Part shown: positions 41,692 through 53,137 of the stretch, piece after piece
Layout of the letters: each line of letters begins with the position of its first letter
Position numbering within the stretch: the first letter of the stretch is position 1
Source: Cellulomonas shaoxiangyii
GTDB taxonomy: Bacteria > Actinomycetota > Actinomycetes > Actinomycetales > Cellulomonadaceae
Assembly: GCF_004798685.1 (NCBI RefSeq)
Contig: NZ_CP039291.1
Coordinates: 2,294,001 to 2,358,000, forward strand
Direction of reading: 5' to 3'
DNA length: 64,000 nucleotides
The notes under the pieces: generated by a model
Database searches by the model: none
The model's input: only the letters and a program-made list of their open reading frames with translations
Told to the model about the DNA's origin: nothing
Program-made: the position numbers and the translations under genes

Positions 41692-44331
41692 TCAGTCGAC
41701 GCCGGGCCCGTGCCCGGCGTCGTCCTCCTCGTGGTCGTCCGCGCCGGCGTCGGCCGGACCGCCGGGGTCGCCCCGCAGCAGCGCCAGCGTGCCCGGCAGG
41801 TCGTCCGGCTGGACGAGCACCTCGCGCGCCTTGGAGCCCTCGGAGGGGCCCACGATCTCCCGCGACTCCAGCAGGTCCATGAGCCGGCCCGCCTTGGCGA
41901 ACCCGACGCGGAGCTTGCGCTGCAGCATCGAGGTCGAGCCGAACTGCGTGGTGACGACGAGCTCGGCGGCCTGCAGCAGCAGGTCGAGGTCGTCGCCGAT
42001 GTCGTCGTCGACCTGCTTCTTCACGGCCTGGACCGTGACGTCCTCGCGGTAGGTCGGCTTGAGCTGGGTCTTGACGTGCTCGACGACCGCGTGGATCTCC
42101 GACTCGGCGACCCAGGCGCCCTGGGTGCGCATCGGCTTCGCGGCGCCCATCGGCAGGAACAGCGCGTCGCCCTGACCGATGAGCTTCTCGGCGCCGGGCT
42201 GGTCGAGCACGACGCGCGAGTCGGTGAGCGAGCTCGTCGCGAACGCGAGCCGCGACGGCACGTTCGCCTTGATGAGGCCGGTGACGACGTCGACGCTGGG
42301 ACGCTGGGTGGCGAGCACGAGGTGGATCCCGGCAGCACGCGCGAGCTGCGTGATGCGCTGGATCGACGCCTCGACGTCACGCGGCGCGACCATCATGAGG
42401 TCGGCGAGCTCGTCGACGATCACCAGGAGGTACGGGTACGTCGCGATCTTGCGCTCGGACCCCGGCAGCGGCTTGACCTTGCCGATCCGGACGGCGGCGT
42501 TGAAGTCGTCGATGTGCTTGTACCCGAACATCGCCAGGTCGTCGTAGCGCGCCTCCATCTCCTTCACGACCCACTCGAGGGCCTCCGCGGCCTTCTTCGG
42601 GTTCGTGATGATGGGCGTGATGAGGTGCGGGATGCCCTCGTAGAGGGTCAGCTCGACGCGCTTGGGGTCGACGAGGATCATGCGGACCTCGTCCGGCGTG
42701 GAGCGCATGAGGATCGACACGATCATCGAGTTGACGAAGGACGACTTGCCGGCGCCGGTCGCACCGGCGACGAGCAGGTGCGGCATCTTCGCGAGGTTCG
42801 CGACGACGTACCCGCCCTCGACGTCCTTGCCGACACCGATGACCATCGGGTGCTCGGTGCGCTTGGCGGCGCTCGAGCGCAGCACGTCACCGAGCGCCAC
42901 GGTCTCGCGGTCCGTGTTGGGGATCTCGATGCCGATCGCGGACTTGCCCGGGATCGGGGACAGGATGCGCACGTCGGCGCTCGCGACGGCGTAGGCGATG
43001 TTCTTGCTCAGCGCCGTCACGCGCTCGACCTTGACGCCCTGGCCGAGCTCGACCTCGTACCGCGTGACGGTCGGGCCGCGCGTGAAGCCGGTGACCTGCG
43101 CGTCGATCTGGAACTGGTCGAGCACGTTCGTGAGCGAGTCCACCACCCGGTCGTTCGCGGCGGAGCGCACCTTGTGGGGGGCGCCCTTGGCGAGCACGTC
43201 CTCGGTGGGCAGCACGTAGACGACGTCGCCCTCGAGCATCGGCTGCTCGCCGCGCGGCACACCCGTGGGCCGCGGCGCCTCGAGGTCGGTGCCGACCGCC
43301 GCGACGGCCGCGGTCGGTGCGGTCGGTGGTGCGGGGTCCAGGCGCGCCGTGGGCGCGTCGTCGTCGAGCACGTCGGGCGCCGCGGCACCGGCGGTGCGGT
43401 CGACGACCGCGGCCCGCTCGAACGCCTCGTCCCCGACGTACTCGTCCAGCCGGTCGGGGTCGGGGTCGGCGGGCTCGTCGGCGCGCGGCTTGCGGGCGAG
43501 GAGCCGCGCGGTGCGCTTCGGCCTGGCCACGGGCTCCGGTCGCGCGCTGTGCAGCGCCTCGATCACGAGCGGCGCGTCCTCGTCCTCCGCCGCCGGCTCG
43601 GCCTCGTGCTGGCCGGTGAGCCTGCGGTACAGCGCGGCCAGGCGCGGGCCGATCTGGTGCACGGGCGTCGCGGTGACCACGAGGACGCCGAAGAACGCGA
43701 GGATGCCGAGCAGGAGGCACGCGACGACCGGGGTCAGCAGCGTCGCGAGCGGCGTGCCGACGCCGAAGCCGACGATCCCGCCCGCGTCCCGGATGGCGGG
43801 CATCTGGTCCGTGCCGGGCCGGCCCTGCGCGATGTGCACGACGGAGCACACGGCGACCGTGATGGCGGCGAGGCCGATGCCGATCCGGGAGTTCGCCTGG
43901 GCCCGCTCCGGGTGCCGCATGAGCCGCACGGCGAGACCGAGCAGGACGACGGGGACGGCCACGCCGACCACGCCGAACGTGCCCGCCACGACGTTGTGCA
44001 CCACGTCACCGGCGGAGCCGGACAGGTCCCACCACTCGCGGGCGGCCACGACGACCGCCAGCGCGAGCAGCGTGAACGCGATGCCGTCACGGCGGTGCGC
44101 CGGGTCCAGGTCGCGCGCGCCGCGGCCGATGCGCCGGGCCGTGCCGCCCACCACGTGGGCGCCGCTCATCCAGATGCCACGCACGATGCGCAGCGGGAGG
44201 GCGGGCTGTCGCGGCGGGGCCGGTGCACGACCGGCGGGCCGGGCCGAGCCGCCGCGCGTGGTGCCCCGCGACGACGTCGAGCCGCCGGCGCGCGCCGAGC
44301 GCGCGGGGGTCGGAGTCGTACGGGTCGCCAT
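41692..44331 (-). CDS. ftsK: DNA translocase FtsK
   Basis: 879 residues. About four membrane helices lie at residues 85-225. An acidic Pro/Ala linker (about 235-370) leads to the motor with Walker A GATGAGKSS (Lys529) and VIVDELADLMM. The gamma winged helix that reads polar DNA sequences ends the protein (about 790-850). It pumps DNA at the division septum. The ATG at 44331 is preferred; a GTG at 44340 is possible. Confidence 0.95.
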   Translation of the reverse strand: MATRTTPTPARSARAGGSTSSRGTTRGGSARPAGRAPAPPRQPALPLRIVRGIWMSGAHVVGGTARRIGRGARDLDPAHRRDGIAFTLLALAVVVAAREWWDLSGSAGDVVHNVVAGTFGVVGVAVPVVLLGLAVRLMRHPERAQANSRIGIGLAAITVAVCSVVHIAQGRPGTDQMPAIRDAGGIVGFGVGTPLATLLTPVVACLLLGILAFFGVLVVTATPVHQIGPRLAALYRRLTGQHEAEPAAEDEDAPLVIEALHSARPEPVARPKRTARLLARKPRADEPADPDPDRLDEYVGDEAFERAAVVDRTAGAAAPDVLDDDAPTARLDPAPPTAPTAAVAAVGTDLEAPRPTGVPRGEQPMLEGDVVYVLPTEDVLAKGAPHKVRSAANDRVVDSLTNVLDQFQIDAQVTGFTRGPTVTRYEVELGQGVKVERVTALSKNIAYAVASADVRILSPIPGKSAIGIEIPNTDRETVALGDVLRSSAAKRTEHPMVIGVGKDVEGGYVVANLAKMPHLLVAGATGAGKSSFVNSMIVSILMRSTPDEVRMILVDPKRVELTLYEGIPHLITPIITNPKKAAEALEWVVKEMEARYDDLAMFGYKHIDDFNAAVRIGKVKPLPGSERKIATYPYLLVIVDELADLMMVAPRDVEASIQRITQLARAAGIHLVLATQRPSVDVVTGLIKANVPSRLAFATSSLTDSRVVLDQPGAEKLIGQGDALFLPMGAAKPMRTQGAWVAESEIHAVVEHVKTQLKPTYREDVTVQAVKKQVDDDIGDDLDLLLQAAELVVTTQFGSTSMLQRKLRVGFAKAGRLMDLLESREIVGPSEGSKAREVLVQPDDLPGTLALLRGDPGGPADAGADDHEEDDAGHGPGVD

Positions 44332-44454
44332 GGTCCTCACGGTAGCCGCCCGGGCGCCGCTCCCCCTGCTGCCCGCGCCGTGTCGCCGGGTGACCTGCCG
44401 CCGGCGGGCCCCGGGCTCAGCCGCGGAGCACCCCCGCCGTCCGCTGCGCTCCGG

Positions 44455-46140
44455 CTACGCCTCCACGATGACGGGGATGATCATCGGCCGGCGCCGCAGG
44501 CGGTTCGACACCCAGCGGCCCACGACGCGGCGCATCACCTGCTGCAGCTGGTGGGTGTCGGTCGCGCCCGTGCGCACGGCGTCCTCGAGGGCCGCCGTCA
44601 GCTGCGGCAGGACCTCCTCGAAGACCTCGTCCTGCTCGGCCACGCCGCGGGCGTGGATCTGCGGACCCGCGAGCACCTTGCCGTCCTGCGACGACACGAC
44701 CGCGAAGATCGACACGAACCCCTCGTCGCCGAGGATCCGCCGGTCCTTCAGCTCCGCGTCGGTCAGCTCGCCGACGCTCGACCCGTCCACGTAGACGTAC
44801 CCACAGGGCACGGCGCCGACCACGCGGGCGCGCCCGTCGACGAGGTCCACGACGACGCCGTCCTCCGCCAGGACGACGCGGTCGGCGGGCACGCCCGTCT
44901 TCACGGCGAGCGCCGCGTTCGCGATGAGGTGGCGCACCTCGCCGTGCACGGGCATGACGTTGCGCGGCCGCAGGATGTTGTAGCAGTACAGGAGCTCGCC
45001 GGCGCTCGCGTGGCCGGAGACGTGCACCTTGGCGTTGCCCGAGTGCACGACGCGCGCGCCCAGCCGCATGAGCCCGTTGATGACCCGGAACACCGCGTTC
45101 TCGTTGCCCGGGATCAGGCTGGACGCGAGCACGACCGTGTCGCCGGGGCCGACGGTCACCTTGTGGTCGTTGTTCGCGATGCGCGACAGCGCCGCCATCG
45201 GCTCGCCCTGCGACCCGGTGCACATGAGCACGACGCGGTCGTCGGCGAGCCTCTCGATCTGCTTCTGGTCCACGAGGACGCCGTCGGGCACCTTCAGGTA
45301 GCCGAGCTCGGCCGCGATGCCCATGTTGCGGACCATCGACCGCCCCACGAGGGCGACCTTCCGCTCGTTCGCCACGGCGGCGTCGATGACCTGCTGCACG
45401 CGGTGCACGTGCGAGGCGAACGACGCGACGACGACGCGCCCGGTCGACTCGGCGAACACCTGGTCGAGCACGGGCCCGATCTCGCGCTCGGGCGTGACGA
45501 AGCCGGGCACCTCGGCGTTCGTGGAGTCGACCATGAACAGGTCGACGCCCTCCTCGCCGAGCCGGGAGAACGCCCGCAGGTCGGTGATGCGGCCGTCGAG
45601 CGGCAGCTGGTCCATCTTGAAGTCGCCGGTGTGCAGGACGGTCCCGGCCGCGGTGCGCACCGCGACCGCCAGCGCGTCGGGGATCGAGTGGTTCACGGCG
45701 ATGAACTCGCAGCCGAACACGCCCAGCTGCTCGACCTGGCCCTCGCGGACGGGGAGCGTCACGGGCGTGATGCGGTGCTCCTTGAGCTTCGCCTCGACGA
45801 ACGCGAGCGTCAGCTGCGAGCCGACAAGCGGGATGTCCCGGCGCAGGCGCAGCAGGTAGGGCACGGCGCCGATGTGGTCCTCGTGGCCGTGCGTGAGGAC
45901 GATCGCCTCGATGTCGTCCAGCCGGTCCCGGATGTAGTCGAAGTCCGGGAGGATCAGGTCGACGCCGGGCTGGTGGTCCTCGGGGAAGAGGACGCCGCAG
46001 TCGATGACGAGCAGCCGGCCGGCGTGCTCGAGCACGGCCATGTTGCGCCCGACCTCCCCCAGTCCGCCGAGCGGGACGATCCGCAGGCCGCCCTCGGGGA
46101 GCGGCGGCGGCAGGGTGAGGTCGGGGTGCGGGTGACTCAT
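44455..46140 (-). CDS. rnj: Ribonuclease J
   Basis: 561 residues. A metallo-beta-lactamase/beta-CASP ribonuclease with HGHEDHIG near residue 85, HTGDFK, and PVHGE in the CASP part. It has endonuclease and 5'-exonuclease activity in mRNA and rRNA processing. The ATG at 46140 has AGGAG four bases upstream. Position directly after dapA matches mycobacterial Rv2752c. Confidence 0.95.
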   Translation of the reverse strand: MSHPHPDLTLPPPLPEGGLRIVPLGGLGEVGRNMAVLEHAGRLLVIDCGVLFPEDHQPGVDLILPDFDYIRDRLDDIEAIVLTHGHEDHIGAVPYLLRLRRDIPLVGSQLTLAFVEAKLKEHRITPVTLPVREGQVEQLGVFGCEFIAVNHSIPDALAVAVRTAAGTVLHTGDFKMDQLPLDGRITDLRAFSRLGEEGVDLFMVDSTNAEVPGFVTPEREIGPVLDQVFAESTGRVVVASFASHVHRVQQVIDAAVANERKVALVGRSMVRNMGIAAELGYLKVPDGVLVDQKQIERLADDRVVLMCTGSQGEPMAALSRIANNDHKVTVGPGDTVVLASSLIPGNENAVFRVINGLMRLGARVVHSGNAKVHVSGHASAGELLYCYNILRPRNVMPVHGEVRHLIANAALAVKTGVPADRVVLAEDGVVVDLVDGRARVVGAVPCGYVYVDGSSVGELTDAELKDRRILGDEGFVSIFAVVSSQDGKVLAGPQIHARGVAEQDEVFEEVLPQLTAALEDAVRTGATDTHQLQQVMRRVVGRWVSNRLRRRPMIIPVIVEA

Positions 46141-46190
46141 GGAGCTCCTGTGGGTCGTGGCCCGCCCCGCGCAGCCGTCAGGCGGCGCGG

Positions 46191-47108
46191 TCAGGCCGTG
46201 ACGACGTCCAGCAGGCCGGCGGCCTGCAGACCGGCGCGTACCTGCGCGGCCTCGTCGTCGGTGTACGGGACGAGAGGGAGACGGGTGGCGCGGCTGCGCA
46301 GCACCCCCGTCTCCACGAGGGCCGCCTTCGCGGCGACGGTCTGGAAGCCGGCGCCGTTGAGGGCGGTGATCGCGGGCTGGGCCGCGAGGAAGATCTCGAG
46401 GGCGCGGGCGGTGTCGCCGCGGCGCCAGGCGTCGAACAGCGCCGCGTACTGCTCGCCGAGCACGTGGGTCACGACGCCGACGATGCCGACGGCGCCGTGC
46501 GCGAGCAGGGCCAGCACGGCGGCGTCGTCGCCGCTGTACCAGGCGAGGGCCGTGCGCCGGATGGCGGAGGCCGCGGCGACGGGGTCGCCCGTCGCGTCCT
46601 TCATCGCCACGACGCGCGGGTGCGCCGCGAGACGCTCGATCGTGCCCGGTGCGAGGCGCACACCGGTGCGGCCGGGCACGTCGTAGAGCATCACCGGCAG
46701 CGGCGTGGCGTCGGCCACCGCCTCCACGTGCCGCGCGATGCCCTCCTGCGACGGTCGCGAGTAGTACGGCGTCACGACGAGCAGGCCGTGGGCGCCCGCC
46801 TCGGCGGCCTGCTCGGCCATCCGCACGGCGTGCGCGGTGTCGTTCGACCCCGCACCGGCCACGACGTAGGCCCGGTCGCCGACGGCCTCCACGACCGCGG
46901 CGACGATCTCGGCCTTCTCGGGCGCGTGGGTCGTCGAGCCCTCGCCGGTCGTGGCGTTGAGCACGAGGCCGTCGTTCCCGTGGGCGACGAGGTGCTTGGC
47001 CAGCGCCACGGTCGACCGGAGGTCGATCCCTCCGTCGTCGGTCATGGGGGTGACCATGGCCGACAGCACGGACCCGAACGGGTGCGTCGCGGACGTGACG
47101 GTGGGCAT
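46191..47108 (-). CDS. dapA: 4-hydroxy-tetrahydrodipicolinate synthase
   Basis: 305 residues. It condenses pyruvate with aspartate semialdehyde. The Schiff-base Lys170 lies in VAMKDATGD, and YYSRPSQEG and YDVPGRTG are present. The ATG at 47108 is chosen over a GTG at 47114; no clear ribosome site distinguishes them. First gene of the minus run through RNase J and ftsK. No lysine riboswitch is seen in the 82-bp divergent gap. Confidence 0.95.
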   Translation of the reverse strand: MPTVTSATHPFGSVLSAMVTPMTDDGGIDLRSTVALAKHLVAHGNDGLVLNATTGEGSTTHAPEKAEIVAAVVEAVGDRAYVVAGAGSNDTAHAVRMAEQAAEAGAHGLLVVTPYYSRPSQEGIARHVEAVADATPLPVMLYDVPGRTGVRLAPGTIERLAAHPRVVAMKDATGDPVAAASAIRRTALAWYSGDDAAVLALLAHGAVGIVGVVTHVLGEQYAALFDAWRRGDTARALEIFLAAQPAITALNGAGFQTVAAKAALVETGVLRSRATRLPLVPYTDDEAAQVRAGLQAAGLLDVVTA

Positions 47109-47190
47109 GCGCACACGCTACCGCCCGCACGCGACCGGTGCGGGCGCCGTTCGCCGTGCCGGGTCGTCATGGCGCGCCCAGACTGGCGCC

Positions 47191-48660
47191 ATGACCACGC
47201 CGCTGCCGCCGTCCGTCGCCGCGCACGTGCCCACGGGGATGCTGGTCGGGGGCGAGTGGCGGCCCGCGCGCGGCGGCGCCACGTTCCCGGTGGCCGACCC
47301 GGCGACCGGCGAGACCCTGTTCGACGTCGCCGACGGCGACGAGCAGGACGCGCTCGACGCGCTGACGGCGGCGCACGAGGCGTTCCCGGCCTGGCGCGCC
47401 ACCGCGCCACGGGTCCGCTCGGAGCTGCTGCGGGCGGTGTTCGAGGTCATCACGGCGCACAGCGAGGACATCGCCGCGCTCGTGACGGCCGAGGGCGGCA
47501 AGCCGCTCGCGGAGTCGCGCGCCGAGGTCGCCTACGCGGCCGACTACGTGCGCTGGTACGCCGAGGAGGCGGTCCGCGCCGAGGGCCTCGCCCGGCGCGC
47601 GCCCGCGGGCACGCACCACCAGCTCGTCCTGCGCCGGGCCGTCGGTCCGGCTCTGCTCATCGCGCCGTGGAACTTCCCCATCGCGATGATCGCGCGCAAG
47701 GTTGCGCCGGCGCTCGCCGCGGGCTGCACCGCGGTGGTGAAGCCCGCGCGCCTCACGCCCCTGACCACGGCGTACGTCGTCGAGCTGATCCGCACCGAGC
47801 TCGACGGGCGGGACCTGCCGACCGGTGTCGTCAACGTCGTGCCGACGTCCTCGGCGCGCCGGGTCTCCGAGCCGCTGCTCGCCGACCCGCGGCTGCGCAA
47901 GCTCTCCTTCACCGGCTCCACGGAGGTGGGCCGCACCCTGCTCGCGGCAGCCGCCCCGCGCGTGCTGCGGACGTCGATGGAGCTCGGCGGGAACGCGCCG
48001 TTCGTCGTCTTCGAGGACGCCGACCTCGACGCGGCCGTCGAGGGCGCCGTGCAGGCCAAGATGCGCAACTCCGGGCAGACGTGCGTGGCCGCCAACCGCT
48101 TCCTCGTGCACGGGTCCGTCGCGCGCGAGTTCGCGGACCGGCTGACGGAGGCGTTCGAGCGGCTCGTCGTCGGGCACGGCGCGGCGCCGGACACCACCGT
48201 GGGGCCGCTGATCGAGCAGGCCGCCGTGGACCGGGTCGAGGAGGTCGTCACCGAGGCGGTGGACGGCGGGGCGGTGCTGCGCACCGGCGGCGAGCCCGTG
48301 CGCCGGCCGGGCTACTTCTACGCGCCCACGGTGCTGACGTCGGTGGACCCCGCGCTGCGCGTCGTGACGGAGGAGATCTTCGGGCCGGTCGCGCCGATCG
48401 TGACGTTCGACGACGAGGAGGAGGCGGTGCGCCTGGCGAACGACACCCCCTTCGGCCTCGTCGCGTACGCCTTCACGCGCGACGTCGGGCGTGCGATGCG
48501 CATGGCCGAGCAGCTCGACGCGGGCATGGTGGGCATCAACCGCGGGCTGGTGTCGGACGCGAGCGCACCGTTCGGGGGCGTGAAGCAGTCGGGTCTCGGG
48601 CGCGAGGGCGGCGCCGCCGGCATGGAGGAGTACCTCGAGCCCGTCTACGTCGCGCTGTAG
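47191..48660 (+). CDS. NAD(P)-dependent aldehyde dehydrogenase, succinate-semialdehyde type
   Basis: 489 residues. PWNFP, the catalytic Cys298 in SGQTCVA and Glu264 in ELGGN are present, with the C-terminal GGVKQSGLGREGG. Similarity is to GabD-type succinate-semialdehyde dehydrogenases. No gabT neighbour is present, so the substrate is tentative. It is divergent from dapA. Confidence 0.88.
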   Translation: MTTPLPPSVAAHVPTGMLVGGEWRPARGGATFPVADPATGETLFDVADGDEQDALDALTAAHEAFPAWRATAPRVRSELLRAVFEVITAHSEDIAALVTAEGGKPLAESRAEVAYAADYVRWYAEEAVRAEGLARRAPAGTHHQLVLRRAVGPALLIAPWNFPIAMIARKVAPALAAGCTAVVKPARLTPLTTAYVVELIRTELDGRDLPTGVVNVVPTSSARRVSEPLLADPRLRKLSFTGSTEVGRTLLAAAAPRVLRTSMELGGNAPFVVFEDADLDAAVEGAVQAKMRNSGQTCVAANRFLVHGSVAREFADRLTEAFERLVVGHGAAPDTTVGPLIEQAAVDRVEEVVTEAVDGGAVLRTGGEPVRRPGYFYAPTVLTSVDPALRVVTEEIFGPVAPIVTFDDEEEAVRLANDTPFGLVAYAFTRDVGRAMRMAEQLDAGMVGINRGLVSDASAPFGGVKQSGLGREGGAAGMEEYLEPVYVAL

Positions 48661-48701
48661 GGCGCGGCGGGCGGTCCGCCCCGACTGCCTAGAGTGACGC
48701 C

Positions 48702-49463
48702 GTGACCACGCCGGAGCTGCTGCGCGCCGTGCGCCGGCAGGCGGTGTCGGTGTCGCTGGCCACGGGGCTCTACGGGGTGTCCTTCGGCGCGCTGTCGGTC
48801 ACCTCGGGCCTCGACGTCGCCCAGACCATGGCGCTCAGCCTCCTGCTGTTCTCGGGCGGGTCGCAGTTCGCGCTCATCGGCGTCCTGGGGGCGGGCGGCG
48901 CGGTCGGCGCGGCGGTCGCCTCCGCGGCGCTGCTCGGGGCACGCAACGCGCTGTACGGCGCCCAGCTCGCGCCGTTGCTCTCCCTGCCCGCGTCCCAGGT
49001 GCTGCCCGCCGCGCAGCTCACGATCGACGAGTCCACCGCCGTGGCCACCGCGCAGCAGGACCGCACCGCCGCGCGCGTGGGCTTCTGGTGGACGGGCGCC
49101 GGCGTCTTCGTCCTGTGGAACCTGTGCACGCTGGCCGGTGCCGTCGCGGGCGACCGGATGGGCGACCCGCGCGCGTACGGCCTCGACGCCGCGGCCGCCG
49201 CCGCGTTCCTCGCCCTCGTCTGGCCGCGGCTGGGCGGCCCCGGGGGGCGGACCGCGCGCCTCGTCGCGGCGGCGGCGGTCGTCGTCGCACTCGCCGCGAC
49301 GCCGCTCGTGCCGGCCGGGGTGCCCGTGCTCCTCGCGGCCGCGGTGGCGATCCTCGTCGGCGTGCTGAGCCCGGTGCTCCCGGCGGCGGGCGTCCCGCGC
49401 GGTGCCGCCGACCGGCCCGAGGACGCGCCGGAGGAGCGGGACGACGGGAGGGGAGCGACGTGA
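48702..49463 (+). CDS. azlC: AzlC family branched-chain amino-acid exporter, large subunit
   Basis: 253 residues with about six membrane helices and the family hallmark FSGGSQFALIG near residue 50. With AzlD it exports branched-chain amino acids (BrnFE in Corynebacterium). The 23-residue charged tail is cytoplasmic. Its stop overlaps azlD. Confidence 0.88.
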   Translation: MTTPELLRAVRRQAVSVSLATGLYGVSFGALSVTSGLDVAQTMALSLLLFSGGSQFALIGVLGAGGAVGAAVASAALLGARNALYGAQLAPLLSLPASQVLPAAQLTIDESTAVATAQQDRTAARVGFWWTGAGVFVLWNLCTLAGAVAGDRMGDPRAYGLDAAAAAAFLALVWPRLGGPGGRTARLVAAAAVVVALAATPLVPAGVPVLLAAAVAILVGVLSPVLPAAGVPRGAADRPEDAPEERDDGRGAT

Positions 49464-49774
49464 CGGCCCTGTGGCTGGCGGTGCTCCTGGCGAGCGCCGC
49501 CTGCTTCGCCCTCAAGCTCGCCGGGCACCTGCTGCCGCGGCACCGGCTCGCCGAGCCGCGCGTCGCACGGACCGCGGCGCTCGTCACCGTCGCGCTGCTC
49601 GCGGCGCTCGTCGCGGTGCAGACCGCGACCGACGGGGGCCGGATCGTGCTCGACGCCCGCGTCCCCGCGCTGGCCGTCGCCGCCGTCGCGCTGGCGCTGC
49701 GTGCGCCCTTCGTCGTCGTGGTGGTCCTCGCCGCCGCGACGGCCGCGGGGCTGCGCCTGCTCGGCATGCCCTGA
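49460..49774 (+). CDS. azlD: AzlD family small subunit
   Basis: 104 residues with three or four membrane helices. The GTG start overlaps the azlC stop (GTGA). It is the small partner of the AzlCD exporter. Confidence 0.87.
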   Translation: MTALWLAVLLASAACFALKLAGHLLPRHRLAEPRVARTAALVTVALLAALVAVQTATDGGRIVLDARVPALAVAAVALALRAPFVVVVVLAAATAAGLRLLGMP

Positions 49775-49836
49775 CCCGCGCGCACGGCGCCGGACCGCGC
49801 CGTCGGGGTCGCGCCCCCGCGGGTTAGTCTCGCCGG

Positions 49837-50397
49837 GTGTCGCTGCTCTCCCCCACCGCCGACGTCTCCGTCCGTCCCGCCGTCCCCGGGGACGAGCGCA
49901 CCGTCGCCCGCATCCAGCTGAGCGCCTGGCGGGCCGCGCACGCCGACGTGCTCGGCGACGCCGTCCTCGACGCGCTCGACGAGACCGCGTTCGTCGCGCA
50001 GTGGGCGCAGGCCATCACCGCTCCCCCGGGCCCGGGCTACCGCGTGCTCGTGGCGTGCGCCGGGCCGGCGGTCGTGGGGTTCGCGTCGGTGGCACCCGTG
50101 CCCGCGCCGGGCCCCGGCGAGGCACCCGCCGGCGTGGTGCTCGCGCTCGAGGTCGACCCGCCGTCGCAGCGCGCGGGGCACGGCTCACGCCTGCTGGCCG
50201 CGGCGGTCGACCTGCTGCGCACCGACGGGGCCGACCAGGTCCAGACGTGGGTCATGGACGGCGACGACGCCCGCGTGCGGTTCCTCGCCGGCGCCGGGCT
50301 GGGGCCCGACGGGCTGACCCGCCGCCTCGGGACGGGGCCGGGCCCGGACGAGGAGGCGCACGTCGTCTCCGAGCACCGCTGGTACGCGGAGATCTGA
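49837..50397 (+). CDS. GNAT family N-acetyltransferase
   Basis: 186 residues. The acetyl-CoA site is in the VDPPSQRAGHGSRLL stretch (R/Q-x-x-G-x-G/A pattern). The substrate is unknown. The GTG at 49837 gives a normal domain start. It is convergent with the TPR gene. Confidence 0.82.
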   Translation: MSLLSPTADVSVRPAVPGDERTVARIQLSAWRAAHADVLGDAVLDALDETAFVAQWAQAITAPPGPGYRVLVACAGPAVVGFASVAPVPAPGPGEAPAGVVLALEVDPPSQRAGHGSRLLAAAVDLLRTDGADQVQTWVMDGDDARVRFLAGAGLGPDGLTRRLGTGPGPDEEAHVVSEHRWYAEI

Positions 50398-50468
50398 GCC
50401 GTCGCGGGCACCGGGCGGCTGCGCAGCCCTCCGTGCAGGTCGCTGGGCCGCAGGCCAGGTCGCCGGCC

Positions 50469-53136
<2,668 letters not shown>

Positions 53137-53137
53137 G

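Noticed and set aside
38968..46686. A 7.7-kb open frame on the + strand over pgsA, the GGDEF-EAL gene, ftsK, rnj and dapA
   Set aside because: It is a shadow frame caused by high GC at third codon positions; the five minus-strand genes are well supported.
47109..47190. Lysine riboswitch or leader peptide before dapA
   Set aside because: The divergent gap is only 82 bp and shows neither a riboswitch fold nor a Lys-rich leader.
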